Shown: piece by piece, positions 36,301-44,764 of the stretch
How the letters are laid out: every line of letters starts with the position of its first letter
Position numbering within the stretch: position 1 is the stretch's first letter
The notes under the pieces: model-generated
Told to the model about the DNA's origin: nothing
The model's input: the letters and a program-made list of their open reading frames with translations, nothing else
Databases searched by the model: none
NCBI RefSeq assembly: GCF_001649575.2
Contig: NC_051446.1
Location: forward strand, 20,619,433 to 20,683,432
Source of the DNA: Kryptolebias marmoratus
Lineage: Eukaryota > Chordata > Actinopteri > Cyprinodontiformes > Rivulidae
DNA: 64,000 nucleotides
Direction: 5' to 3'
Made by a program: the position numbers and the translations under genes

Positions 36301-39300
36301 CCATACCATCAGAGAGGCAGGATTTTCAAACTGTCCACAGGCTGGATGGTCCCTCTCCTCTTTAGAATGGAAAATCTTGATTTGTCTGACCACAGAACAG
36401 TTTTCCACTTTGCCTTCAGTCCATTCTAAATGAGCTTTGGTTTCTGGATGGTGGCTCCTTCTTTGCCTGATAGAGCTTTAAGCAGCATTTGTGGACAGCA
36501 CGCTGAACTGTTTATAGACAATGATCTGTGGAAGTGATCCTGAGCCCAAGTATTGATGTTTATAACAGAATCAGACCTGGTTTTAATGCAGTGTCGTCAG
36601 AGGGCCTGAAGATCACGAGCATCCAGTATTTAATTTTGGCCTTTCTCCAGATTGTTGATAATATAAACAGTAGACGAGTTATTCAGTTTCCCCAATTTTC
36701 CATTAAAGACCATTCTAAAATAGTTCCATTATTTTTAGATGCAGACTGGTGAACCTCTGGCCATCTTTGCTTCCGAGACATTGAGCCTCTCTAAAATGCT
36801 CCTTTTATACCCAGCCCTCTTACTGACCTGTTACAAATGAACGTAACTAGCTACAAAATGCTCCTCAACCCGTTTCCTTTTCTTACCCATTACTATTACA
36901 GCTTTTTATTGCCTCCATCCCAACTCTCATGAGATGAGTTGCTGCAATCAAATTCAAAAATGGTACAGTTTAGTTTAAATATTTAATGTGTTTAAGAGAT
37001 TTGCAAATCGTTGCATTTTACATAATGTCCCATTTTTTTCCAAATTGGGGTTTTATTTTTTTAACTATTGTTACAAAGGAACACTTGCAGGCTGAAAATA
37101 TAACCGGGAAGCAACGCCACCAATGACTTTTGTTAAAAATACTGTATGTAAGAGAAGTAAATGGTATCTTTAAAAGTGGCGCTATCAGGATGAATTAATG
37201 GTATTTAAAGACACTGAAAAAAATTGTCCTTTAAATCTGTTCATGTGTATGTGATGTGGTTTGTCTTTTAGTGCTTGGATACAGTACTGAGTCTATATAC
37301 ACCGTTTTACCACCAGGTCAGGTATTCAGGGCGGCAGTACAAGTGGTCGCATGTTACTAACACTCTTCTATTACTTTGTCTAAGTTGTGTTAACTGAATG
37401 CTGAGACGTGGCGCCGAGGCTCTCCTCTGGGATCTTTTGGTTCTCTAACACCTGTCAGTGTTTGGTGATCTCTGAATTCTGCAGCAGTGCCAACAAAAAA
37501 AGTGCAAATCTGTTCAGTTTATCTGTTTTTGAAGCTGATTGTCTAATTCAGTGATTCCCAACCAGACCTGCATGTAAAAAAAGACAACGTTTTAGCAATT
37601 ATGATTAACATAGTAAGAAAGCTAATATAGAATAAAAAATGGGATTTAGCATTCCTTGAAAGAATGCATATCATCTGCCACCTTCCATTAAAATCCAATA
37701 TTTTGCTAACACACAGTTAATATTAACAAAGTTTTAAAACGAGATCTATAAGAGTTCAGAGCGTGTGTTGGGGATGATCTAACCCACTACCACACCAAAC
37801 CATAGCTTAACATTTATACAACCGAAAACAGAGCCATTTTAAATGTGTTAGTTTCAACTCGTGTTGTGGGGGGGGGGTAAAAAAAAAAATTGGTTGTTTT
37901 AAATCAAATTACACTTTAATAGTTATCAAAAAGAACTGAAAATATATTAACATATTTAATGAAAACGGGGGAAAAAAGGAAAACTAACAGGAATGGAAGA
38001 CATTAGGAATTTAGTCGTTTAGACGTACAAACGGTTGGGAACCGCTGCTCTAATTCAACCCAATCCTAGTTTTTATACTTTTCTTTGAGCAGGTAACAGC
38101 ACAGCATCACTGTGACATTAGAGCATTTGACGAATAAAATTAAATGGTGTAACCTTAAGTGATTTATTTATGACAACGAATGGTAGTTTCCACCCAGTCG
38201 GTTTTGCGGAGGCGTTACACCAGCTTTCTGTTCTCCCCGCAGAGCAACAGACGGTGGTCCTTCTGCCCAGATCCCCCTCAGCCTCCAAGACCTACTTACC
38301 CATCCCGGTCGACCACCTCGAGGAGGAGTACAGGCTCCGCTCAGCGGACGACGGCAAGCTCTTCAGGGAGGAGTACAATGTAAGCATTCCCACGCTTTAT
38401 TTCGTCTTAGAGGTCAGAGTTAAAAACAAGTCGTTGAGTCACGTTCTCTGCTAAAAGCCTTTAAATGTCACGTCGCAACAAAATCCCCTAATAGTTACCC
38501 TCCATCCTGAGGTGTTAGATGTTAATAAGAGGGCAACAAGGACCTAAAGCACGACTTGGAGAATTATTTTGATTTAGGAAATTTACCAGAGAAATACCTG
38601 TCACATTATCCTTGACAAGCACTGACCTCATCCTCAACCACATGAATGAAAAGTACCCTTTGGACTATTCCTGTCTATTATTGAGAATCTGAGTCAAACT
38701 GCAGAGTTTGACTGCTGATTCATATAGCACTAATTTTAATTTTATTCGGACAGTTGTAAGAACAGTCGGGGGAAGTTGGAGTTCTCTGCTTAGGTATCAG
38801 AGGAAGTGCCTACACTCAGCAGACCACAATGCTCTGCTTCAAGCCGATGGTAGAAAGTTAAAACACGTGAAGTTATGTAAAATCATTCATTTTGCTCTGC
38901 AGTCCCTGCCCGGGGGCTGCACTCAGGGGATGTACGAGGAGGCCAACAGGGAGGAGAACAAGGAGAAGAACAGATACCCCAACATCCTACCTTGTGAGTG
39001 CGCTTTCTGTTCTGTAGGAGCTCGGTTTGCTTCTGACTAAAACGCAGCTCTCATGGTTTCCTGTTTCTATCTGAACCAGCCAGCGTCTCTTTGACAAGTT
39101 TCTTTTTTTGCTCCCCCCCTGACAGATACAGTAAAATGTGCTGCAAAGGTTAACAAATATATTCTAATAGTTTTCTCAGCTGCAGTTTCCTGTTTCAGTA
39201 ACATGCAACTGTATTTTCTTCTTTCAGACTTGCTCTAATGTGTTAATTATAATGGACGGTTCAGCGTCTTAACTGCATTAGGATAAAAACACAATATAAC

Positions 39301-42300
39301 TTGAGTTTATAAAGAAAATCTGAAGCTACATATCGCAACTTGCATGTTTGGCATAAAGCTCTTTTGTTGGGGGCTGGAAACAGTTGCCAGAAAACTAAGA
39401 ATAAACTATCAGCTCCTCTCTGTTCGCGGCCTGGCGTGTTTTTTTTTACTGACAACTGTGGCGAAGAACAGTGTGATCTCTCGAAAGATTAAAGATATTT
39501 ATTCCTTAGTAATCAATCCTCTGTTTTTTTTTTTACTTTTAGATGATCATTCCAGAGTGGTTCTGACTCAGCTGGAGGGGAAGCCGTGTTCGGACTACGT
39601 GAACGCATCTTACGTCGATGTGAGTCTTTGTAAATCGACCGTGTAGCTTACGCAGCACACTTTCAAAGACTTGAGCAACAAAACAACTATTTAAAAGCTG
39701 CGCAGGTAGTCACTCACACTCTGTGGTTCTTGAGGCGTGTATAATGTTTTGTTTTTTCTTCTTTCAGGGTTACACGGAAAAGAACAAATTTATAGCAGCG
39801 CAAGGTAAGCTAAGAGATGTTTCCTTAAAAACGATTAAAAAAAAAAGTTAATTGCATTTACAGCACATTTTGCATCTTAGGCCCAAAAGAAGACACGGTC
39901 ACAGATTTCTGGAGGATGATATGGGAGCAGAAAGTAGCAACTGTTGTCATGCTGACAAATCTGAAAGAGAGAAAAGAGGTTTGTTTTCAAGCTACTTTAT
40001 TTGTCACATTTCTCTTACCTGAAACAATATGCAGCTGAGGTTAGTGATGCTAATAAAATAAGAGTAGAAAGGATGTACAGAGATCTGTTGGGTGTAAGTC
40101 AAAATTAGTTGGAAAATATCAGCATATTGATTGACAACAAAAGTAGTGCTGCAGTTATTTTAAGGTCTTGCTTAAAATGTTGTTTTCTGACAAAGTGAAA
40201 CTCAGATTACCTAGTCATATATGAAGTTTTTTTTAGGGAACTACCTGGCCAAATAGAAAAATTTTATGCATCTAGAATTGTTTCTACCATTCCTCTAACA
40301 CTGGTTTATCAGCTAGAACGGCATAGCTTTTATGCTGAATTAGCTCTGAACAAGGAGAAAACAGGAATAGCATTAAAAAAAGAAATCAATAGCACAGACC
40401 TGGCAGTGATTTAAATCAGTATGCAGATGGGTGGAAATCAATAACCATATAATTTGTAATAAAGTCCTTAAAGGCAGCGTCATAACCCAGCCAGGTTGCT
40501 TATTGACTGATTCCACCTTTCCTTTCAACACTTATCTGGACCGATTGGCTGTGAAATTGAAGCATATGGGCCGTTAGTAAGGCTCCATCTGAGCTACTTT
40601 GTCTTTTTAAAGCGGAGTCTAGCAGATGTAAAATATAAAAGGTAGTATCTTTAAGATGCTTACTGAATCCCGGACGCTGACGCCATCCCATTGCAGGACA
40701 AGTGTCACCAGTACTGGCCAGACCAGGGCTGCTGGACGTATGGGAACGTGAGGGTGGCAGTCGAAGACTTCACAGTCCTGGTGGACTACACCATCCGCAA
40801 GTTCTGTGTACAATACGTAAGTTTAAATTCTTAACCAAATACACAATTTGTTAATAATCTATGAAATGGCATTATGTGTTAGGAGCTGTCAAAAGACCAC
40901 TACTGGTTGTTTTCTTCATGCAGCAAGCCAGTGATGCTGCTAAAACAACCCGTCTGGTCACCCAGCTCCACTTCACCAGCTGGCCTGATTTTGGAGTTCC
41001 TTTCTCCCCGATCGGGATGCTCAAGTTCCTCAAGAAGGTCAAGGCAGTGAATCCACCTTTTTCTGGACCTATTGTGGTCCACTGCAGGTACTTGAGAGTC
41101 AAGTTAAAGGTAGCATCTCATAGAGCTGTGACTGCTGGAGACCAATTAGTGACTCAATCTCCTAGAGTACATCTTTAGAAACAAAGATATGGAGCAGTTT
41201 AATAGTTATTTAAACCTGGACATGTTTTTTGTCAAAATCAAGAAGGGTTTGAGAACCTCACAAAACATTCTGGAGACTACATGGCACTCTCCAACTGTTT
41301 GTCAGCAGCTCAGTGAGATACTTCCCTAACAAAACTACCTTGAAATGTTACCCTTACTGCATTTTTTTATTGACATACCAGTTTGTTTCTAAGGAGATAA
41401 CCACATGTGGGTAACAGTCGTCTTTTCATATATCTGTGTACGAAGTAACTATAGCAACGTATGTGTTTCTCAGCACAGACGTCCTTTTGTTCCGCCTCAT
41501 GCTGAAACCTGCAACCATCAGCTAAGGGTTGTGGTTCGTTTTGTCTTTCCAGCGCTGGAGTTGGCAGGACGGGAACCTTCATAGTAATAGACGCCATGAT
41601 TGACATGATGTACAAAGAGCAGAAAGCTGACGTGTTCGGGTTCGTCTCTAAGATCCGAGAGCAGCGCTCCCAGCTCATCCAGACAGATGTGAGTAGAAGA
41701 CTGATTATATCCGCCATGGGATGTAACACAAACATCTGGCGCGTTCGCAGGAAGAGTTATTTGTCCCTCGCGGAAACAATATGCATATGTGCCTGTGCGT
41801 AGTGTTTGATGTATTTGGGTTTATTCTCACCTGCAGATGCAGTACTCATTCGTCCACCAGGCCCTGCTTGAATACTACCTCTACGGAGACACGGAGCTCG
41901 ACGTGTCGTCTCTAGAAGGACATCTGCACAAACTGCACAACACCTTTGCCGACGGTGATCGAGTGGGCCTGGAGGAAGAATTTAAGGTACATGATTTCAT
42001 TTCGTACCAGGCTGAGAAATCAATAAGATAAAATGTTATTGTTCAACTAAATATTCATTGATGTGAATCTATTATTTATTAACTACTGCACTGTTAGGAA
42101 ACTTTGTGGACAGTGTGTCAAAACACCTAAATTTCCTGTTTAGTATCTTTTTTTTTTTTACAATATTTCAACACTTGACCATGTCCGATTTGTGCTTAGA
42201 AACTGACCAACATGCGAATAATGAAGGAGAACATGAGGACAGGAAACCTCCCTGCCAACATGAAGAAGAACAGAGTTCTGCAAATTATTCCATGTAAGCA

Positions 42301-44764
42301 GCGGGGGCCAAAAACGACAAAATCAAACGGATGTTTGTTTGTTTCCTTTGTGACCAAGCGTATCACTACCTGTATTTGATGCTCTATTTCCATTTCAGAT
42401 GACTTCAACAGAGTAATTATTTCCATGAGAAGAGGTCAAGAGTTCACAGATTACATCAACGCATCATTTATAGATGTAAGCACAAGAAAGAACTACTTCT
42501 AGTCTCCCCGACTGTGTCTAAAAATTAAAGAAATGATGGTTTTGTTGTGACCTAGGGATACAGACAGAAAGACTACTACATCGCCACACAGGGCCCCCTG
42601 TCCCACACGGTGATGGATTTCTGGAGGATGGTTTGGGAATGGAAATGTCACTCGATTGTAATGCTCACTGAGCTCCAGGAGAGGGAGCAGGTGAGCTGTG
42701 ATGGATGACGACTTCAATACAAATGTGTGACATTACAGCTGTACTTTAAGACGCCGTTTCTGCTTTTCTAGGACAAATGTTACCAGTACTGGCCCACAGA
42801 GGACTCTGTCACCTATGGAGACTACGCTGTAGAGCTGAAGGGGGACACGTTGTGTGAAACCTTCAGTCTGAGAGACTTGGTACTCACCTATGTTCCAGTA
42901 AGCAAATGAACTTTGCACTATCACAGGCAAATGTTTCTGACTACACTGTTCTTCAGTAGCAGCTATCACGATGAAATGACATTTAATGGCCCTCCTAATA
43001 CACTTTCTTGTGAATTAAACTGTTGACCTTGGATAGTTAGCAAAATATGAAGTGGACAATTTGGATGATGCTTGATTATTACTGGAAAAAAAATCTGATT
43101 CTAAAACTGCCAATTATGTACAAATATGCCACCTTTTGAGATTTAACTCAATAGCTGTAAAATTCAGAGTTATTCGGCTGTGGCAGCCATTTTGAGTCCA
43201 ACAGTTAATGCTAAAGCTCTCCTGCAGTGAAGTAGCAGCTAACACCACCAACAAACCCATCACTGATTAAATTTATTGCCTAATTTATTTTAATTTCCTC
43301 ACTATATAAAGAAACACACAATTAAAGAAATGTCTGCCATCTAGTGGTGGCTGGTGGAAGCGACAATAATGTGCGATTCAGAACTTAAAGCTTGTTTATT
43401 TAGATCAGCCGTCCCCAACCTTTTTAGTCCCACAGACTGGCCTTTAAAGGCGTTGCGTCCTGGTATTGCATTATCAACATGAATAACACCCTCTCCTTCC
43501 CCTAATGTTCTTTGGTCAATGTTTAAACACGCCTTTTTAAATAAGATGCACTACAAATATAAAGTGCACAAAGAATACAACTCACCATAACGCTGAATCA
43601 GTGGGAACTCTGTGCCTGTTTCTCAGTAACAAGAAGGTCCCATCCAGGGCTTCCAGAGATGTTTGTTTTTAGCGGTAACGTATTACGTGACCTAGACATG
43701 CATCAAGAGTGAGTCATAGACGGATAGAGTGGAGAGAATCTGGTCATTTTTCGTCTGTGGCCCGGGGACCGCTGATTTAGATAACGTAGCTGTCCCTCCA
43801 GTAAGCACGTGGTTGTTTTAGCATAATCTTGATGAAAATATATTTTTCAAATCCCCTTTAAGTCCAATAAAAGGTTTGCAGCCTTACATAAAACTGAGTT
43901 TTTTAACGTCATTTGGCTGTGATGGACATCCAAGGGCAAGTTTCGTTACAATCTGGCACAGGGCAAAAACATTATCACTCCAATAACTAGAGTTAAATTA
44001 GGAGTTTCTTAATCAGGAATTTATAACAGGATCTAAACCCTGAGTGCGAGAGTAAATGCAGTGAACAGGGTTATCAATTCAGAGCCTCCCATCTCATATA
44101 TTTCATTAAATTCGACCCACATCATTTTTCAGGGGGCTTGGTTGTTCGTTCCTGTCTGCACACCTGTCTTTATCCTTCATAAACTGCTAATGAATCATAT
44201 TTCAGAGGGATTATGATCTCTCACCTTCCTCTCACAGGAGAAGCAGACGAGGGCGATCAGGCACTTCCACTTCCACGGCTGGCCAGAGATCGGCATCCCG
44301 GCGGAGGGGAAAGGCATGATCGACATCATCGCCTCAGTGCAGAGGCAGCAGCAGCAGTCCGGGAACCATCCCATAGTCGTTCACTGCAGGTAGGTGTCAG
44401 ATTGCTGTTAAAACCTGAAAACTGACGAAACAAACCTTCTGTTAACGGCCTCCGTGTGTTGCTGCAGTGCTGGCGCAGGGCGAACCGGTACATTCATTGC
44501 ACTGAGCAATATCTTGGAGCGGGTCAAGGCAGAAGGCTTGCTCGACGTGTTCCAGACTGTGAAGAGTTTACGCATGCAGAGGCCTCATATGGTCCAGACT
44601 GTTGTAAGTATCTGTCCAAAACAAATGATGTTTTCTCCTACAAGACACCTGACAGATCATTGTCTAACCCGTCTCTCATTTCACCACAGGAACAATATGA
44701 CTTCTGCTACAGGGTGGTACAAGACTTCGTCGACATTTTCTCAGACTATGCCAATTTTAAATGA
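33296..44764 (+). CDS. ptpre: Receptor-type tyrosine-protein phosphatase epsilon, 19 coding exons
   Basis: Transmembrane protein tyrosine phosphatase that removes phosphate from tyrosines at the inner face of the plasma membrane. Exons: 33296-33362, 34766-34856, 35296-35369, 38243-38379, 38903-38993, 39543-39619, 39768-39804, 39881-39978, 40697-40816, 40924-41087, 41553-41688, 41837-41986, 42200-42293, 42399-42475, 42556-42690, 42772-42897, 44238-44389, 44468-44603, 44690-44764. All junctions are GT-AG and in phase, summing to 2037 nt (678 residues plus stop; human PTPRE is about 700). Residues 1-30 are outside, about 31-52 cross the membrane, and D1 holds Tyr148, WPD Asp286 and HCSAGVGR with Cys318 and Arg324. 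D2 holds Val440 in place of the phosphotyrosine-loop Tyr, WPE with Glu575, and HCSAGAGR with Cys608. The tail is SDYANFK. RKAVV and NGILEEQ after the membrane, and the very short ectodomain, identify epsilon rather than alpha. Start chosen: CCACAATGG 5 nt inside the exon. Confidence 0.96.
34766..34856 (+). CDS. ptpre: ptpre coding exon 2: transmembrane segment
   Basis: Starts after TTCTTCCTCACAAG and ends before GTAAAA. It encodes residues 23-52 and two bases of Arg53. A short polar stretch (DATNQGHH) is followed by about 22 aliphatic residues ending LLVWYFL, a typical single-pass helix. Positive residues follow at once in the next exon, fixing the C-terminus in the cytoplasm. Confidence 0.93.
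35296..35369 (+). CDS. ptpre: ptpre coding exon 3: basic juxtamembrane region
   Basis: Acceptor CCACGCAG, donor GTAATC. It encodes [20 protein letters not shown] and then ILEEQ, close to the human PTPRE juxtamembrane sequence (RKQRKAVVSTSDKKMPNG, from memory). In mammals the cytosolic isoform joins its own first exon here; I did not find an equivalent first exon in the window. Confidence 0.93.
35783..37058 (-). mobile_element. Mariner/IS630-type DNA transposon fossil in ptpre intron 3
   Basis: The ends form inverted repeats: TACAGCCTCAATTCTGAAAA and ATGATTTGCAAATCTCATAA on the left; GAGATTTGCAAATCGTTGCA and TTCCAAATTGGGGTTTTA on the right. The interior has sequence I recognise from a widespread fish element whose transposase reads on the minus strand (for example ACCACAGAACAGTTTTCCAC and GGTCCCTCTCCTCTTTAG). 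Frameshifts and internal deletions leave no long open frame. The superfamily is given from memory of related repeats. Confidence 0.75.
37272..37316 (+). CDS. ptpre: Candidate in-frame cassette exon of ptpre
   Basis: A 45-nt block lies between TTTGTCTTTTAG and CAG followed by GTCAGG. Exon 3 ends in codon phase 1 and exon 4 begins in phase 1; this block also enters and leaves in phase 1, has no stop, and would insert [15 protein letters not shown] between EEQ and EQQ. The peptide contains SIYTVL, which fits the (S/I/V/L)xYxx(I/V/L) consensus of an inhibitory tyrosine motif. Human PTPRE as I remember it lacks these residues, so it would be an optional exon. Evidence is splice-site fit and phase only; chance is possible. 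Confidence 0.4.
37549..38047. mobile_element. hAT-type non-autonomous element with nested repeat
   Basis: Starts CAGTGATTCCCAACC and ends GGTTGGGAACCGCTG. Flanks GTCTAATT (37541-37548) and CTCTAATT (38048-38055) are a 7 of 8 target-site duplication. Inside it, about 37650-37850 is a copy of the dispersed CCATCTTGA-family repeat, so that repeat inserted into the hAT element later or was carried by it. It lies in ptpre intron 3, just upstream of coding exon 4. Confidence 0.85.
37650..37850 (+). repeat. Dispersed repeat family copy nested in hAT element
   Basis: Begins GCATTCCTTGAAAGAATGCA, then has TATTTTGCTAACACACAGTT and GTGTGTTGGGGATGATCTAA followed by the ACCACACCAAACCATAGCTT block. It is shortened by deletion of the 5' core. 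Confidence 0.7.
38243..38379 (+). CDS. ptpre: ptpre coding exon 4: linker to D1
   Basis: Acceptor TTCTCCCCGCAG, donor GTAAGC. It encodes residues 78-123: [13 protein letters not shown], then [10 protein letters not shown] and [14 protein letters not shown], matching the wedge-proximal segment that leads into D1 in PTPRA and PTPRE. Confidence 0.95.
38903..38993 (+). CDS. ptpre: ptpre coding exon 5: D1 start, phosphotyrosine loop
   Basis: Acceptor TTTTGCTCTGCAG, donor GTGAGT. Residues 124-153 include [14 protein letters not shown], whose Tyr148 is the substrate-recognition tyrosine (KNRY loop) of an active PTP domain. Confidence 0.95.
39543..39619 (+). CDS. ptpre: ptpre coding exon 6 (D1)
   Basis: Acceptor after a long T tract (TTTACTTTTAG), donor GTGAGT. 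It encodes [13 protein letters not shown] and DYVNASYVD, the conserved DYINASYIDG motif of PTP domains. Its 77-nt length equals that of exon 14 at the same position in D2. Confidence 0.95.
39768..39804 (+). CDS. ptpre: ptpre coding exon 7, 37 nt (D1)
   Basis: A very short exon with acceptor TTCTTTCAG and donor GTAAGC, encoding [12 protein letters not shown] plus one base. Phase and the following PKEDTV make the assignment firm. Confidence 0.95.
39881..39978 (+). CDS. ptpre: ptpre coding exon 8 (D1)
   Basis: Acceptor TTGCATCTTAG, donor GTTTGT (non-consensus at position +3). It encodes [16 protein letters not shown] and [12 protein letters not shown], the conserved DFWRMIWE core strand and helix of the PTP fold. 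Confidence 0.95.
40697..40816 (+). CDS. ptpre: ptpre coding exon 9 (D1)
   Basis: Acceptor CCCATTGCAG, donor GTAAGT. It encodes [20 protein letters not shown] and then [14 protein letters not shown] (residues 225-264), nearly the same as mammalian PTPRE. Confidence 0.95.
40924..41087 (+). CDS. ptpre: ptpre coding exon 10: WPD loop and P-loop start (D1)
   Basis: Acceptor TTCTTCATGCAG, donor GTACTT. Residues 265-318 include [10 protein letters not shown], where Asp286 is the general acid, and PIVVHC ending on the catalytic nucleophile Cys318. Confidence 0.95.
41553..41688 (+). CDS. ptpre: ptpre coding exon 11: rest of P-loop (D1)
   Basis: Acceptor TTGTCTTTCCAG, donor GTGAGT. It completes [12 protein letters not shown] with Arg324 binding phosphate, and ends at the Q-loop LIQTD. 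All residues needed for catalysis are present in D1. Its 136-nt length is identical to exon 18 in D2. Confidence 0.96.
41837..41986 (+). CDS. ptpre: ptpre coding exon 12: D1 end and interdomain linker
   Basis: Acceptor CTCACCTGCAG, donor GTACAT. It encodes [30 protein letters not shown] and ends GLEEEFK, the linker to D2. Confidence 0.95.
42200..42293 (+). CDS. ptpre: ptpre coding exon 13: D2 start
   Basis: Acceptor TTTGTGCTTAG, donor GTAAGC. It encodes [20 protein letters not shown] and [11 protein letters not shown]. Val440 replaces the phosphotyrosine-loop Tyr, one of the changes that lowers D2 activity in PTPRA and PTPRE. Confidence 0.95.
42399..42475 (+). CDS. ptpre: ptpre coding exon 14 (D2)
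   Basis: Acceptor TCCATTTCAG, donor GTAAGC. It encodes [20 protein letters not shown] and NASFID, the D2 counterpart of exon 6. Confidence 0.95.
42556..42690 (+). CDS. ptpre: ptpre coding exon 15 (D2)
   Basis: Acceptor TTGTGACCTAG, donor GTGAGC. It encodes [20 protein letters not shown], then [10 protein letters not shown] and [11 protein letters not shown]. Its 135 nt equal the sum of the two D1 exons 7 and 8. Confidence 0.95.
42772..42897 (+). CDS. ptpre: ptpre coding exon 16 (D2)
   Basis: Acceptor CTGCTTTTCTAG, donor GTAAGC. It encodes [20 protein letters not shown] through [11 protein letters not shown]. It is more diverged from mammals than the flanking exons, as usual for this stretch of D2. 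Confidence 0.94.
43100..43245 (+). repeat. Dispersed repeat fragment in ptpre intron 16
   Basis: TCTAAAACTGCCAATTATGT, TTAACTCAATAGCTGTAAAA and GCTGTGGCAGCCATTTTGAG match core blocks of the family. The 5' and 3' ends are missing. A further fragment occurs at about 43850-43985, ending GGGCAAAAACATTATCACTC. Confidence 0.6.
43406..43774. mobile_element. hAT-type non-autonomous element with perfect 8-bp duplication
   Basis: Starts CAGCCGTCCCCAACCTTTTT and ends GGCCCGGGGACCGCTG. ATTTAGAT is present exactly on both sides (43398-43405 and 43775-43782). The 369-nt interior has no transposase. The perfect duplication suggests this is the youngest of the three hAT copies in the window. It sits in the long ptpre intron 16. 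Confidence 0.92.
44238..44389 (+). CDS. ptpre: ptpre coding exon 17: D2 WPE loop
   Basis: Acceptor CTTCCTCTCACAG, donor GTAGGT. It encodes [20 protein letters not shown], then [22 protein letters not shown] and IVVHC. Glu575 stands where an active domain has the WPD aspartate. The segment before RHFHF is a few residues shorter than in human. Confidence 0.95.
44468..44603 (+). CDS. ptpre: ptpre coding exon 18: D2 P-loop
   Basis: Acceptor GTGTTGCTGCAG, donor GTAAGT. It completes [12 protein letters not shown] and encodes [20 protein letters not shown] and [15 protein letters not shown]. The CX5R signature is intact in D2, so residual activity or redox sensing is possible, as known for the family. 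Confidence 0.95.
44690..44764 (+). CDS. ptpre: ptpre last coding exon and stop
   Basis: Acceptor CATTTCACCACAG. It encodes [20 protein letters not shown] and ANFK, then TGA. Tyr674 in SDYANFK matches the conserved C-terminal tyrosine that Src phosphorylates and Grb2 binds in mammalian PTPRA and PTPRE. Confidence 0.97.
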   Translation, partial: EQYDFCYRVVQDFVDIFSDYANFK

